A stretch of 35,938 nt of DNA from a virus, in IMG/VR virus record IMGVR_UViG_3300023179_000281, positions 1 through 35,938 of that record; one strand, given 5' to 3'. The notes under the pieces are model-generated. The model was given only the letters and a program-made list of their open reading frames with translations. It was not told the DNA's origin and did no database searches. This document shows, piece after piece, positions 1 through 5,373 of the stretch. How positions within the stretch are numbered: position 1 is the first letter of the stretch; each line of letters starts with the position of its first letter. The position numbers and the translations under genes are program-made.

Positions 1-132
1 AACTTTCTTACTAAATGTTCCTTTATATCCATGACCCCACTCAATATTCTGTCTCATGCTTTCAGTAATACGAAGCAAAGCTGTATGACCAGCTGCTAAT
101 ATTTCGTATTCGTCTAATTTAATTTCCAACAT
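1..132 (-). CDS. 5' part of a split gene (N-terminal 44 codons), runs off the left edge
   Basis: The leftward reading frame starts at the ATG at 132 and is open to base 1 (44 codons, no stop), so the 3' part lies outside the linear window. The peptide begins MLEIKLDEYEILAAGHTALL and ends GYKGTFSKKV. The open frame at the other window edge reads SDSMSGTLGELAVAKC. Placed end to end the two look like one roughly 160-residue phage protein of a type in which a short N-terminal helix is followed by a GELAVAK-type helix and a DNA-binding or nuclease-like core. Joining them in frame needs a one-base change at the junction (four A's at the join, three needed). The family is unnamed here. The gene is the first of the leftward operon that faces the 133-306 control region. 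The start has no strong Shine-Dalgarno sequence. Confidence 0.6.
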   Translation of the reverse strand, partial: MLEIKLDEYEILAAGHTALLRITESMRQNIEWGHGYKGTFSKKV

Positions 133-306
133 TGTTGATTCGTTTAACTAATTTGATTTGAATATGATGTCAATAATTTATCAACAATTACAACCGTAGG
201 TTATTTAAATATATTTAACCTATTGATTTTAATACATAATAAAATTTAAATAAATCATTTGATTATAGTATTGCAATAAAGTGTAAATAGTTATATTGAT
301 TCGTTT
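133..306. promoter_or_regulatory. Divergent control region between leftward and rightward early operons
   Basis: This 174-bp AT-rich stretch has no gene and separates two divergent operons, so it must hold promoters for both. It contains an interrupted palindrome, TAGGTTA at 197-203 and TAACCTA at 216-222, a plausible operator for a dimeric regulator. A 12-nt direct repeat, ttgattcgttta, occurs at 135-146 and again at 296-307, where it runs into the rightward start codon. Possible rightward -10 boxes are tgtaaa (282-287, with ttgatt 17 nt upstream) and tatatt (292-297). Either would give a very short or nearly absent leader for the gene at 307, which lacks a Shine-Dalgarno sequence. The promoter assignments are inference. 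Confidence 0.5.
197..222. repeat. Interrupted palindrome, candidate operator
   Basis: Two perfect 7-bp arms (TAGGTTA and TAACCTA) are separated by 12 bp of A/T. The site sits in the middle of the divergent early control region. Its geometry suits a small dimeric repressor, and the LexA-like winged-helix protein at 2440-2736 is one candidate ligand. That link is inference only. Confidence 0.4.
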
Positions 307-1200
307 ATGAATGATTTGAGGATAACAGATCCAGCATACAAGGCATTTGGTTTAGAGTATGCAAGTGTGTCTCAAAATAAATTATCAGAAGATAAAAGAT
401 TTTTTAATTACATTGTACTAACTCCAGAAGAAAGAATGAAGATGCCTAAGCGTTCTCATTTTACAATGGGTAATATTGTTCATAACGCAGTACAAAAAAT
501 TCTTTGCAAAAAAGAAACATTAAAAGATGTTATCTTTAATAAAGACAAATCATTATTTAAATCTTTAAAAGCAGAAAAACCAATAGATGAAAAAGATAAA
601 GCCAAAAGATATTACATGGCTAAGAATTTTAAATTAACATTAAAACAATTTCAAACAGCACTAGAGAGTCTGCCAAAACAAAATTGGAATTTTGAAACTG
701 AGTATGCAACTTGGATAGATGGAATAGGAACTTACTTTAAAATGTTTATAGATTTAGAGGGAGAGGATTACATTGTAGATTTAAAGAATATATTTGGTTC
801 AGTTATTAAAACTAAAAAAGGTTATTCATATAGTAAGAGAGCTGTACCTAGTGTTCCGTTTCATTCTGATTGTATGCAAATGGCAGCTTATAACTTTGCA
901 ACCGGTGGTAAGAAACCTGTTCTTATTTATGCCAATCATTTTGAACATAAAGTATTTAGTGAAAACAATTGTGATGATTTAAAACCTGAGAACTTAAAAT
1001 ATTATTTAGATGAATTAGTTATGTACCAACAAATATGGGAACAGAAATTAAAGTTAGCTAATGGTAATCCTTATACTTTAGCAAGATTAATTAAACCAGA
1101 TTTCTCAGACATCAGAAAGAAACAAGATTTTTTTTGGAATGATATACCTGAGGAATATATAAATAGATTTTTAAATTATTATAAGAATGACAAACGATAG
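307..1200 (+). CDS. RecB/RecE-type PD-(D/E)XK exonuclease
   Basis: This 297-aa protein carries the ordered motifs of the RecB/Cas4/RecE nuclease superfamily: GNIVHNAV with His59 (residues 55-62), an acidic stretch around Glu130-Glu132, Asp149 in the segment YFKMFID, the core YIVDLKN with Asp158 and Lys160, and the QxxxY motif (Gln191 to Tyr195). These residues would bind metal and cut DNA. The expected role is a 5'-3' exonuclease that makes 3' single-stranded tails for phage recombination. The annealing-protein candidate lies just downstream, which is the classic two-component arrangement. The start ATG at 307 lacks a Shine-Dalgarno sequence and overlaps a repeated 12-nt element, so it may be translated from a short-leader mRNA. 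A second ATG lies four bases downstream but in another frame. I am confident of the nuclease class and less sure that it is strictly an exonuclease. Confidence 0.8.
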   Translation: MNDLRITDPAYKAFGLEYASVSQNKLSEDKRFFNYIVLTPEERMKMPKRSHFTMGNIVHNAVQKILCKKETLKDVIFNKDKSLFKSLKAEKPIDEKDKAKRYYMAKNFKLTLKQFQTALESLPKQNWNFETEYATWIDGIGTYFKMFIDLEGEDYIVDLKNIFGSVIKTKKGYSYSKRAVPSVPFHSDCMQMAAYNFATGGKKPVLIYANHFEHKVFSENNCDDLKPENLKYYLDELVMYQQIWEQKLKLANGNPYTLARLIKPDFSDIRKKQDFFWNDIPEEYINRFLNYYKNDKR

Positions 1201-1273
1201 ATTTGAAATGTTTATTATAGCTATGCTTGCATTAATTGCAGTTGAAACAATAAGACATTTATTTGGGATATGA
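1187..1273 (+). CDS. 28-aa single-span membrane peptide
   Basis: This tiny frame starts at an ATG inside the 3' end of the nuclease gene (14-nt overlap) and stops at a TGA immediately before the annealing-protein region. It encodes MTNDRFEMFIIAMLALIAVE followed by TIRHLFGI: a short polar head, about 15 hydrophobic residues that would span the inner membrane once, and a basic end. The tight overlaps on both sides suggest translational coupling. No family is recognised. Short one-span peptides of this kind also occur at 31735-31975 and 35081-35325 in this genome. Confidence is moderate because 28 codons can be open by chance in AT-rich DNA. Confidence 0.4.
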   Translation: MTNDRFEMFIIAMLALIAVETIRHLFGI

Positions 1274-1299
1274 GTTTAACAAACAAAAAAGGAGAGCAA

Positions 1300-1932
1300 A
1301 TGGAAAACATAAATCTGATAGATGCTATCAAGGAGTTTAGTGAAAATACAAAAGATAGTTTCATTAATATTCAGGGTAGGAAATATCTTAAAGTAGTTGA
1401 TAGACTAAACTTTGTAAGACAGAAGTTTGGTGAGAGACTATGCGTTAAAACAACAACAACATATCCAGATGGTCTGGCAATGTTTCAAACGGAAATCTTT
1501 TTAGATGGGAAGTTAATTGGAACTGGACATTCTAAACAGACAGTAAAGAAAGATAAAGAATTTGAGAAGATAGAATCAGTATCTATTGGTAGAGCTTTAG
1601 GGATAGCAGGATTTGCTGGGTCTGAACTTGCTACCTTTGAAGAGATGAATGATTTTATTAAGACAACACCGAATTTTAATAATGGTTATGTTCAAGCTAA
1701 ATCACAACCAGTTGATGTGGCTAAGGATGAAATCATTACTAAGATACAAGAAGCCGAAAAGTTCTCAACAACTCCTGGCGTATTAGAAAAGAACTTGCAA
1801 CAAATATGGTCGCAATATTCTGAGAAGCTGGGGTTCATGCAAGTTGAGGATCAAGACTTCTATAGTAAGATACTACAAGCTAGAAAAAAAGCAGAGCAAA
1901 CAGTAAGAACAAGGAGTAACAATGGCAGATAA
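1300..1932 (+). CDS. Single-strand annealing protein candidate (Erf/Rad52-like class)
   Basis: I place the start at the ATG at 1300 (210 aa), because ggagag lies at 1291-1296 just upstream; the frame is open from an earlier ATG at 1270 that has no such site. The protein has a compact N-terminal domain (residues 1-110) with the segments INIQGRKYLKVVDRLNFVRQ, TGHSKQTV and IESVSIGRALGIAGF. This pattern is seen in small phage proteins often annotated as ERF/Sak-like recombinases or RAD52-like annealing proteins. The C-terminal 100 residues are helical and probably regulatory or partner-binding. The position between a RecB/RecE-type nuclease and a DUF736-like protein supports a role in annealing single strands during phage recombination or concatemer formation. 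The family call is from memory of sequence patterns, not a search. Confidence 0.55.
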   Translation: MENINLIDAIKEFSENTKDSFINIQGRKYLKVVDRLNFVRQKFGERLCVKTTTTYPDGLAMFQTEIFLDGKLIGTGHSKQTVKKDKEFEKIESVSIGRALGIAGFAGSELATFEEMNDFIKTTPNFNNGYVQAKSQPVDVAKDEIITKIQEAEKFSTTPGVLEKNLQQIWSQYSEKLGFMQVEDQDFYSKILQARKKAEQTVRTRSNNGR

Positions 1933-2140
1933 ATACGACAACACACTTTCGCTTTGGAAAAACGCAAAGCGTAGAGAGGGAAAACAAGACCCTCAATATA
2001 CAGGCAGCGGAATGATTGATGGAAAGAAATGGTCTATCTCTGGTTGGATTAACACAGCTAAGAAGAATGAGAAAGCACCGGATATTTCTATTAAAGTAAA
2101 TCCGTTTAAAGAATCAACAAAAGACAAAATGCCGTTTTAA
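1922..2140 (+). CDS. DUF736-like small protein, possible single-strand DNA-binding role
   Basis: This 72-aa protein starts with MADKYDNTLSLWKNAKRREG and has the segments DPQYTGSGMIDGKKWSISGW and INTAKKNEKAPDISIKVNP. The spacing and wording (YDN..LWKN, Y.G....G..W.I..W, K......SIKV) resemble DUF736, a small beta-rich family. The last residues, KDKMPF, look like the hydrophobic Pro-Phe tail that SSB proteins use to contact partners. The gene overlaps the annealing-protein gene by 11 nt and has aaggagtaaca before its ATG, so it is co-translated with the recombination genes. A role as an SSB-like accessory protein is inference; the DUF736 resemblance is moderate. Confidence 0.6.
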   Translation: MADKYDNTLSLWKNAKRREGKQDPQYTGSGMIDGKKWSISGWINTAKKNEKAPDISIKVNPFKESTKDKMPF

Positions 2141-2143
2141 TCT

Positions 2144-2443
2144 ATGAACGATAATATTAATCCAAGTCATTATAAGAATAAATCTATAGAGACTATTCAT
2201 GCTATCTGCTCTCAGTTATCTGAGGGAGAAATGATTGGTTATCTTAGAGCTTCTATAATGAAATACATTATGCGTTTTGGTAGTAAGAATGGTTTTACTT
2301 TAGAGAAAGCCATTGAAGATACAAGAAAATGCAAATGGTTTTTGGATCAATTATTATTAGAACTAGATACTATTAAGAGTTCAGGTGCGGACTCTTATAA
2401 ACATTCTAACGTTCATAGTTTATTTCCAAAGGATAAAAAATGA
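2144..2443 (+). CDS. DUF3310 family protein
   Basis: This 99-aa protein matches the DUF3310 pattern well: NPSHYKNKSIETIHAI near the start (residues 6-21), GYLRASIMKYIMRFGSKNG in the middle, and a helix with CKWFLDQLL near the C-terminus. DUF3310 proteins are small, frequent in tailed phages, and have no firmly established function. They usually lie in early or nucleotide-metabolism regions, as here. It begins 3 nt after the upstream stop and overlaps the next gene by 4 nt (ATGA), so it belongs to the same rightward operon. I am confident of the family and make no claim of function. Confidence 0.8.
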   Translation: MNDNINPSHYKNKSIETIHAICSQLSEGEMIGYLRASIMKYIMRFGSKNGFTLEKAIEDTRKCKWFLDQLLLELDTIKSSGADSYKHSNVHSLFPKDKK

Positions 2444-2736
2444 ATAGAAAGAATGGTAAAGACTATATCTTCTTAAGTAAAGTCAAGGCGGATGTATTAA
2501 CTTACATAGCTGAATTTGTTAGAGATAAAAAATATTCCCCTACTCTAATAGAAATTGGCAATCGCTTTGGCTTTACTAGAAGTAGATCAAATGCAATCGT
2601 AAATGATTTAGCTAAAGCTAATCTCTTATCTAAAGATGAACGCTATCCGCAGAGAAAGATTAAAATAAATCATCAACAACTGGCAAAGATAAGTTCTTTA
2701 AAGGTTAATGAAATATATCCGGTAAATGAAATTTGA
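2440..2736 (+). CDS. LexA-like winged helix-turn-helix DNA-binding protein
   Basis: Residues 13-65 read as a winged helix-turn-helix of the LexA N-terminal type: a first helix (VLTYIAEFVRDKKYSPTLIE), then IGNRFGFTRSRSNAIVNDL as turn and recognition helix, then LAKANLLSKDE leading into the wing. There is no serine/lysine peptidase domain (98 aa in total), so it is not a self-cleaving LexA but a stand-alone DNA binder. It is coupled to the DUF3310 gene by a 4-nt ATGA overlap. It may regulate the early promoters at 133-306, where a 7-bp inverted repeat lies. That target is inference. Confidence 0.65.
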   Translation: MNRKNGKDYIFLSKVKADVLTYIAEFVRDKKYSPTLIEIGNRFGFTRSRSNAIVNDLAKANLLSKDERYPQRKIKINHQQLAKISSLKVNEIYPVNEI

Positions 2737-2914
2737 AAAAATATATTTTTACGAATTCAATGCAAAGTTTAAAGAGATTTTTGACGATGTGGAACTTGCT
2801 GCAAAGTCAGAAAAACCTAGAGATTTAAAAAGCATGGAAGTAACTAGTGTTCGCTTTTTAAAATCTAGTATTAAACCGGTAAAGGAAAAAGGAAAAGATG
2901 GACAAAAGCCATGA
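2726..2914 (+). CDS. Small protein of unknown function
   Basis: This 62-aa protein begins MKFEKIYFYEFNAKFKEIFD. It is charged and soluble-looking, with a short aromatic N-terminus and a lysine-rich tail ending GKDGQKP. It overlaps the upstream winged-helix gene by 11 nt and is overlapped in turn by the gene at 2898, so it sits firmly inside the early operon. I do not recognise a family. The purine-rich stretch near its 3' end (aaggaaaaaggaaaag) doubles as the ribosome-binding site of the next gene. Confidence 0.6.
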   Translation: MKFEKIYFYEFNAKFKEIFDDVELAAKSEKPRDLKSMEVTSVRFLKSSIKPVKEKGKDGQKP

Positions 2915-3071
2915 TCCTAAACAACAAGTGAAAATAGAAAAGCGTTATTATACTCTATTGGAAAAAGAAAAGAAGTTAGAGGAAGAAGCGCTAAAGGTTG
3001 CAGAGAAGAAAAGGAAAGCTGCATTTGAACTTGGAATGAAGGATTTAGAATTTGAAGATATAGCCAGTTAA
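2898..3071 (+). CDS. 57-aa charged coiled-coil protein
   Basis: The gene starts at the ATG at 2898, inside the end of the upstream gene, with aaggaaaaaggaaaag just before it, and stops at TAA 3069-3071. The product begins MDKSHDPKQQVKIEKRYYTL, continues with alternating lysine and glutamate (residues 22-43) that should form a single long helix or coiled coil, and ends in an acidic segment (DLEFEDIAS). No family is recognised. The strong ribosome-binding site and the overlap favour a real early gene. Highly charged helical peptides are often host-takeover or accessory proteins in phages, but nothing here fixes a function. Confidence 0.55.
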   Translation: MDKSHDPKQQVKIEKRYYTLLEKEKKLEEEALKVAEKKRKAAFELGMKDLEFEDIAS

Positions 3072-3122
3072 TAAATAATTGGTATGCGTATTGTAGGTTG
3101 TAAAATAACTAAGGAGAGAGAC

Positions 3123-3218
3123 ATGACTAAAAGAAAACAAGTGGTGGGATATTACGGATATTACGATTCAAAACTCAAGCGTAGAGTCTTTAAGACTTTA
3201 TATAAAAAGATTAATTAA
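3123..3218 (+). CDS. 31-aa basic tyrosine-rich peptide
   Basis: The ATG at 3123 is preceded by aaggagagagac, one of the clearest ribosome-binding sites in the early operon. The product starts MTKRKQVVGYYGYYDSKLKR and ends RVFKTLYKKIN, very basic with a YYGYYD core. The frame is also open from an ATG at 3084, which would add 13 residues, but that start lacks a Shine-Dalgarno sequence. Function unknown. A basic peptide at the end of an early operon could bind nucleic acid, which is only a guess. Confidence 0.45.
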   Translation: MTKRKQVVGYYGYYDSKLKRRVFKTLYKKIN

Positions 3219-3221
3219 TTT

Positions 3222-3308
3222 ATGAATTCTTTTGGAGAAAAAGACTGCCAAATGAATATTGACTATGTCAATTATGAAAGTGTCTTTATTTGTTTTTATC
3301 TAGCGTAG
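3222..3308 (+). CDS. Possible 28-aa terminal peptide of the early operon
   Basis: A short frame runs from an ATG 4 nt after the previous stop to TAG at 3306-3308, just before the hairpin at 3312. It would encode MNSFGEKDCQMNIDYVNYES followed by VFICFYLA. No clear ribosome-binding site and no recognisable features are present, so this may be non-coding trailer. Confidence 0.25.
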   Translation: MNSFGEKDCQMNIDYVNYESVFICFYLA

Positions 3309-3311
3309 AAG

Positions 3312-3337
3312 TATAGGGAGTGTTACAGCTCCCTATA
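3312..3337. terminator. Perfect hairpin between convergent operons
   Basis: TATAGGGAG (3312-3320) and CTCCCTATA (3329-3337) form a perfect 9-bp stem with an 8-nt loop. It lies exactly where the rightward early operon (ending about 3308) meets the end of the leftward late block (last stop at 3342). Only a weak T-rich tail follows on either strand. A bidirectional terminator is the natural reading. Confidence 0.65.
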
Positions 3338-3341
3338 TTAA

Positions 3342-3590
3342 TTATCTTGCAAAAGTTTTTGCGTAATTAGGTTTCTTATTTCTTCTTGATTTTCTTTCAG
3401 CAATAATCTTTCTTTGAATAGCAGAACGTTTTTGTGATTCACTCATACTACTAGCAACAGATTGAGGAACACATTTAGGATATTTTCTTGATGAACCCTT
3501 TTGCCTACCGCAAGGTTGATACATACCATTCTTCTTAGAACGAATATCTACCCACTTTTGATTAAACCATTTATCTAAACCGTTAGCCAT
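3342..3590 (-). CDS. Small basic protein, conserved type in marine phages
   Basis: This 82-aa basic protein begins MANGLDKWFNQKWVDIRSKK and contains GMYQPCGRQKGSSRKYPKC and a serine/lysine/arginine-rich tail. I recognise the general pattern (NGLDKWF..KWVDI..K, PCGR, RKYPKCVP) from short uncharacterised proteins in T7-like and other marine phages. Two cysteines are present (residues 27 and 40). It is the last gene of the leftward late block. Its ATG shares one base with the stop of the gene at 3590-3721 (TAATG). No enzymatic motif is present; a DNA- or virion-associated role is possible but unproven. Confidence 0.65.
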   Translation of the reverse strand: MANGLDKWFNQKWVDIRSKKNGMYQPCGRQKGSSRKYPKCVPQSVASSMSESQKRSAIQRKIIAERKSRRNKKPNYAKTFAR

Positions 3591-3721
3591 TATTTCTTTT
3601 TAATTATACCTCTGCCAATAAGAACATCTTTAAATGAAACCTTGCCATCTTTATTTAAATCTGGAAAGCCATTCTTTTTTTTCTTATTTTTATTCTTCTT
3701 ACCAAAAAAATCTTTTCTCAT
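3590..3721 (-). CDS. 43-aa EF-hand-like calcium-binding mini-protein
   Basis: The reading frame starts at the ATG at 3721 and stops at TAA (3592-3590). The product has a lysine/asparagine-rich head (residues 3-17), then FPDLNKDGKVSFKDVLIGRG. This holds a canonical 12-residue EF-hand loop: Asp21, Asn23, Asp25, Gly26, Lys27, Ser29 and Asp32 at the metal positions. The last position is Asp rather than Glu, as in dockerin-type and some low-affinity loops. With one loop and only 43 residues it would need to dimerise or bind a partner. It is coupled on both sides by 1-nt TAATG overlaps within a run of tiny basic genes. Calcium binding is inferred from the loop; the biological role is unknown. Confidence 0.6.
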   Translation of the reverse strand: MRKDFFGKKNKNKKKKNGFPDLNKDGKVSFKDVLIGRGIIKKK

Positions 3722-3879
3722 TATTTTTTCACCGTTCTATATCCGCCACCTTTTTTCTTGTAAGTCTTTACAAGATAAGCATTAGCGTAAGCGCTTGGAT
3801 ATACTTTAAATTTTCTTTTAGTTAATGCTTTTATTCTTGCATATAACTTTGGGTTAGTTGGTTTATTTACCATTGCCAT
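3721..3879 (-). CDS. 52-aa basic protein with YPSAYANAYLV motif
   Basis: The start is the ATG at 3879, the stop TAA at 3723-3721, and both neighbours are joined by TAATG. The product begins MAMVNKPTNPKLYARIKALT, then has KVYPSAYANAYLVKTYKKKG and ends GGYRTVKK. The arrangement (ARIKA.......PSAYA.AYLVK.YKKKGG.Y) resembles short basic modules, possibly the DUF5872 type, found in marine phages and large DNA viruses. That resemblance is from memory and tentative. The protein is strongly basic, so binding to DNA or to virion components is plausible. Confidence 0.55.
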   Translation of the reverse strand: MAMVNKPTNPKLYARIKALTKRKFKVYPSAYANAYLVKTYKKKGGGYRTVKK

Positions 3880-4004
3880 TACTTTTTAACCCCTTTAATT
3901 ATACCTTTGTTAAACGATGCATAGAATACAGAAGTTCCTCTCTTCTTACCGTACTGCTTTTGCATTTCTTTCATAATCTTTTTTCCTTTTTTACTTAGTG
4001 GCAT
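3879..4004 (-). CDS. 41-aa basic protein (PLSKKGKKIM type)
   Basis: The frame runs from the ATG at 4004 to TAA 3881-3879. The product begins MPLSKKGKKIMKEMQKQYGK and ends KRGTSVFYASFNKGIIKGVK plus a final lysine. I recognise this wording (PLSKKGKKIM..M...YG.KKG..VFYAS.NKG.I.GV) as a very common short protein of marine and environmental phages with no assigned function. It is coupled to its downstream neighbour by a 1-nt TAATG overlap and begins 2 nt after the stop of the gene at 4007. Confidence 0.65.
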   Translation of the reverse strand: MPLSKKGKKIMKEMQKQYGKKRGTSVFYASFNKGIIKGVKK

Positions 4005-4006
4005 AG

Positions 4007-4657
4007 TTACTCCTTTGTGTTGTAAAATTGACTATCATCATTCTCTGTTCTCCAACCGTCAGTCTCAACGCTTGGATAATCCATATTAGTTTTATAATCT
4101 GGTATATTATCTTTAACAGTAAAATTAGGTAAATTAAATAATATTCTATTGTTTGGCATTAGTGCATAATTTCCTTGCCATTCATCACCCTCAGCTATCT
4201 CCAATATATGATGATGCTTATGTTCCGGTGATATTTCTGAATAGGTTGTATTTAATAAATTAATATCTGGTTGGCAGTAATCTATTGAGAATTCGTAATT
4301 AGCTTTATGCAATTTATTATTTCTATCTAAGAACTTACATTGAGAAGTAGCTAACGCATTGTATTCAACAACGCCTGCATAGTAAGATAGACAATCCCAA
4401 TAAGCTAAATCTTTTAATTGTAAATCCTTAACTTGATTTCTTTTATATCCATCTGCAAAGAAAGCATGAATAGGAAGTCTTGCATAGTTAGCGCCATTAG
4501 GAAGTATAATATTAAATAGAGGTGTGCGACCCTCAAGTGTTGTTATAGAATGGATTAAACAATCCTCTTCTTCTCCTATATGTTTTTCTTTATTATATAG
4601 AAACTCTAATCTGATCTTTGCTTTCCAAACTGGGATGTTGTGGTTTAGAAATGCCAT
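4007..4657 (-). CDS. Conserved phage protein of unknown function (MAFLNHNIP type)
   Basis: I choose the ATG at 4657 (216 aa) because the conserved-looking N-terminus MAFLNHNIPVWKAKIRLEFL starts there and ggag lies upstream; the frame is open 20 codons further. The protein has segments RTPLFNIILPNGANYARLPI, DLAYWDCLSYYAGV, FSIDYCQPD and an HKHHH cluster, followed by LMPNNRILF. I recall similar roughly 200-aa proteins in marine phages, without a known activity. The histidines and cysteines could bind metal. The coding region overlaps the gene at 4593-4796 by 65 nt in another frame. Confidence 0.6.
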   Translation of the reverse strand: MAFLNHNIPVWKAKIRLEFLYNKEKHIGEEEDCLIHSITTLEGRTPLFNIILPNGANYARLPIHAFFADGYKRNQVKDLQLKDLAYWDCLSYYAGVVEYNALATSQCKFLDRNNKLHKANYEFSIDYCQPDINLLNTTYSEISPEHKHHHILEIAEGDEWQGNYALMPNNRILFNLPNFTVKDNIPDYKTNMDYPSVETDGWRTENDDSQFYNTKE

Positions 4658-4796
4658 CGTTATATTCTTTCTCCATACAAATTGTATGCTGACATTTTCT
4701 ATCTGCGTAGATAACAAAAGAATCTGTATTAATAATTTCTATATTACAAGACTTGCAGAATCCAACACTTTGTAATCTAAATTTTTTCTTAGCCAT
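4593..4796 (-). CDS. Small zinc-ribbon-like protein
   Basis: This 67-aa frame begins MAKKKFRLQSVGFCKSCNIE. Cysteines at 14 and 17 (CKSC) and at 34 and 40 (CQHTIC, with a histidine at 36) are placed as in a four-ligand zinc ribbon. Its start directly follows the upstream stop (TAAATG). Its last 65 nt overlap the conserved gene at 4007-4657 in a different frame, so the C-terminal third may be little constrained. A nucleic-acid or protein contact role is usual for such ribbons. The function is not known. Confidence 0.5.
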   Translation of the reverse strand: MAKKKFRLQSVGFCKSCNIEIINTDSFVIYADRKCQHTICMEKEYNDGISKPQHPSLESKDQIRVSI

Positions 4797-5042
4797 TTAC
4801 CATGCTTTGCAAGACCAATATCTAGCTGATAGTTTATTGGTAGCGCCTTCGCATTTATGTCTAGCTCTAAAAGATTTACGTCTTGCTTCTATATGTTTTT
4901 TAATTTTCATATTTGGATCACCAAAACGAACAAGTTTTACTTTGCCGTTTTGTTTAGCAAGAACTGCTGATTTCTTTCTTTGACCTGGTGTAGATTTAGG
5001 TTTGTTATAACCTGAAAATCTTTCTCCTCTATAATTAATCAT
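4797..5042 (-). CDS. DUF6321-like small basic protein
   Basis: This 81-aa protein has the segments FSGYNKPKSTPGQRKKSAVL, AKQNGKVKLVRFGDPNMKIK and ARRKSFRARH, ending KLSARYWSCKAW. The order (GYNKPK.TP...KKSAVLAK.G...LVRFGD, then ARRKSF.ARH, then SA.YW..K.W) matches the pattern I know as DUF6321, common in marine phages and some large viruses. It is very basic and could bind DNA or sit in the virion; no activity is established. Its ATG overlaps the stop of the gene at 5039-5269 by 4 nt (ATGA). Confidence 0.65.
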   Translation of the reverse strand: MINYRGERFSGYNKPKSTPGQRKKSAVLAKQNGKVKLVRFGDPNMKIKKHIEARRKSFRARHKCEGATNKLSARYWSCKAW

Positions 5043-5269
5043 GTGTTATTTATTGGTAGTTTTAAACATAATATATTTAAAATTTCTTTTAATGTATATT
5101 CTGTTTTTAATACCTCTGTGTATATATCATTTTTAACAATACTGGAATTATTTTTAATGTAAGTTTCACAGCTTTCTTTATTAGAGAAATCTATTTGGCT
5201 ATTAAATACGGTATATGGAACTTCAAATCCGTTGGTAAATAAAACAATATAAACAACAATAAAATACAT
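5039..5269 (-). CDS. Small protein with N-terminal membrane or signal segment
   Basis: This 76-aa protein begins MYFIVVYIVLFTNGFEVPYT: about 12 hydrophobic residues at the very start, without a basic head, which could be an inner-membrane anchor or a weak signal peptide. Two cysteines (residues 34 and 68) follow in a polar region rich in Asn, Lys and Ser. The position next to the lysis cassette and the topology would suit a spanin-like or periplasmic accessory role, but there is no lipobox and no proline-rich region, so this remains open. It is coupled downstream by ATGA. Confidence 0.5.
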   Translation of the reverse strand: MYFIVVYIVLFTNGFEVPYTVFNSQIDFSNKESCETYIKNNSSIVKNDIYTEVLKTEYTLKEILNILCLKLPINNT

Positions 5270-5270
5270 A

Positions 5271-5372
5271 TTATCTTTTTAACTTTCTTTTAAATCTAAT
5301 GACTTTTTTCTTAGGAATGTTTTGGTCTCCGCAAAGAAACTTTGCGATTATATCACTTAATTTTTTGAACAT
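5271..5372 (-). CDS. 33-aa basic peptide
   Basis: The frame starts at the ATG at 5372, one base after the holin gene ends, and stops at TAA 5273-5271, one base before the next start. The product begins MFKKLSDIIAKFLCGDQNIP and ends in a lysine/arginine run. The first 14 residues could form an amphipathic helix. It fills the gap between two genes with no spare bases, which supports it being real. Function unknown. Confidence 0.45.
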   Translation of the reverse strand: MFKKLSDIIAKFLCGDQNIPKKKVIRFKRKLKR

Positions 5373-5373
5373 T

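Noticed and set aside
794-982. A 62-aa + strand frame within the nuclease gene
   Set aside because: It is a shadow of the 307-1200 gene in another frame, with no own start signal or recognisable feature.
3312-3320. TATAGGGAG, similar to the end of a T7 promoter
   Set aside because: No single-subunit RNA polymerase gene is present, the upstream T7 consensus is missing, and the sequence is one arm of a perfect hairpin at an operon end.
4524-4983. Two + strand frames opposite the small late genes
   Set aside because: They are antisense to real leftward genes with matching overlaps and ribosome-binding sites.
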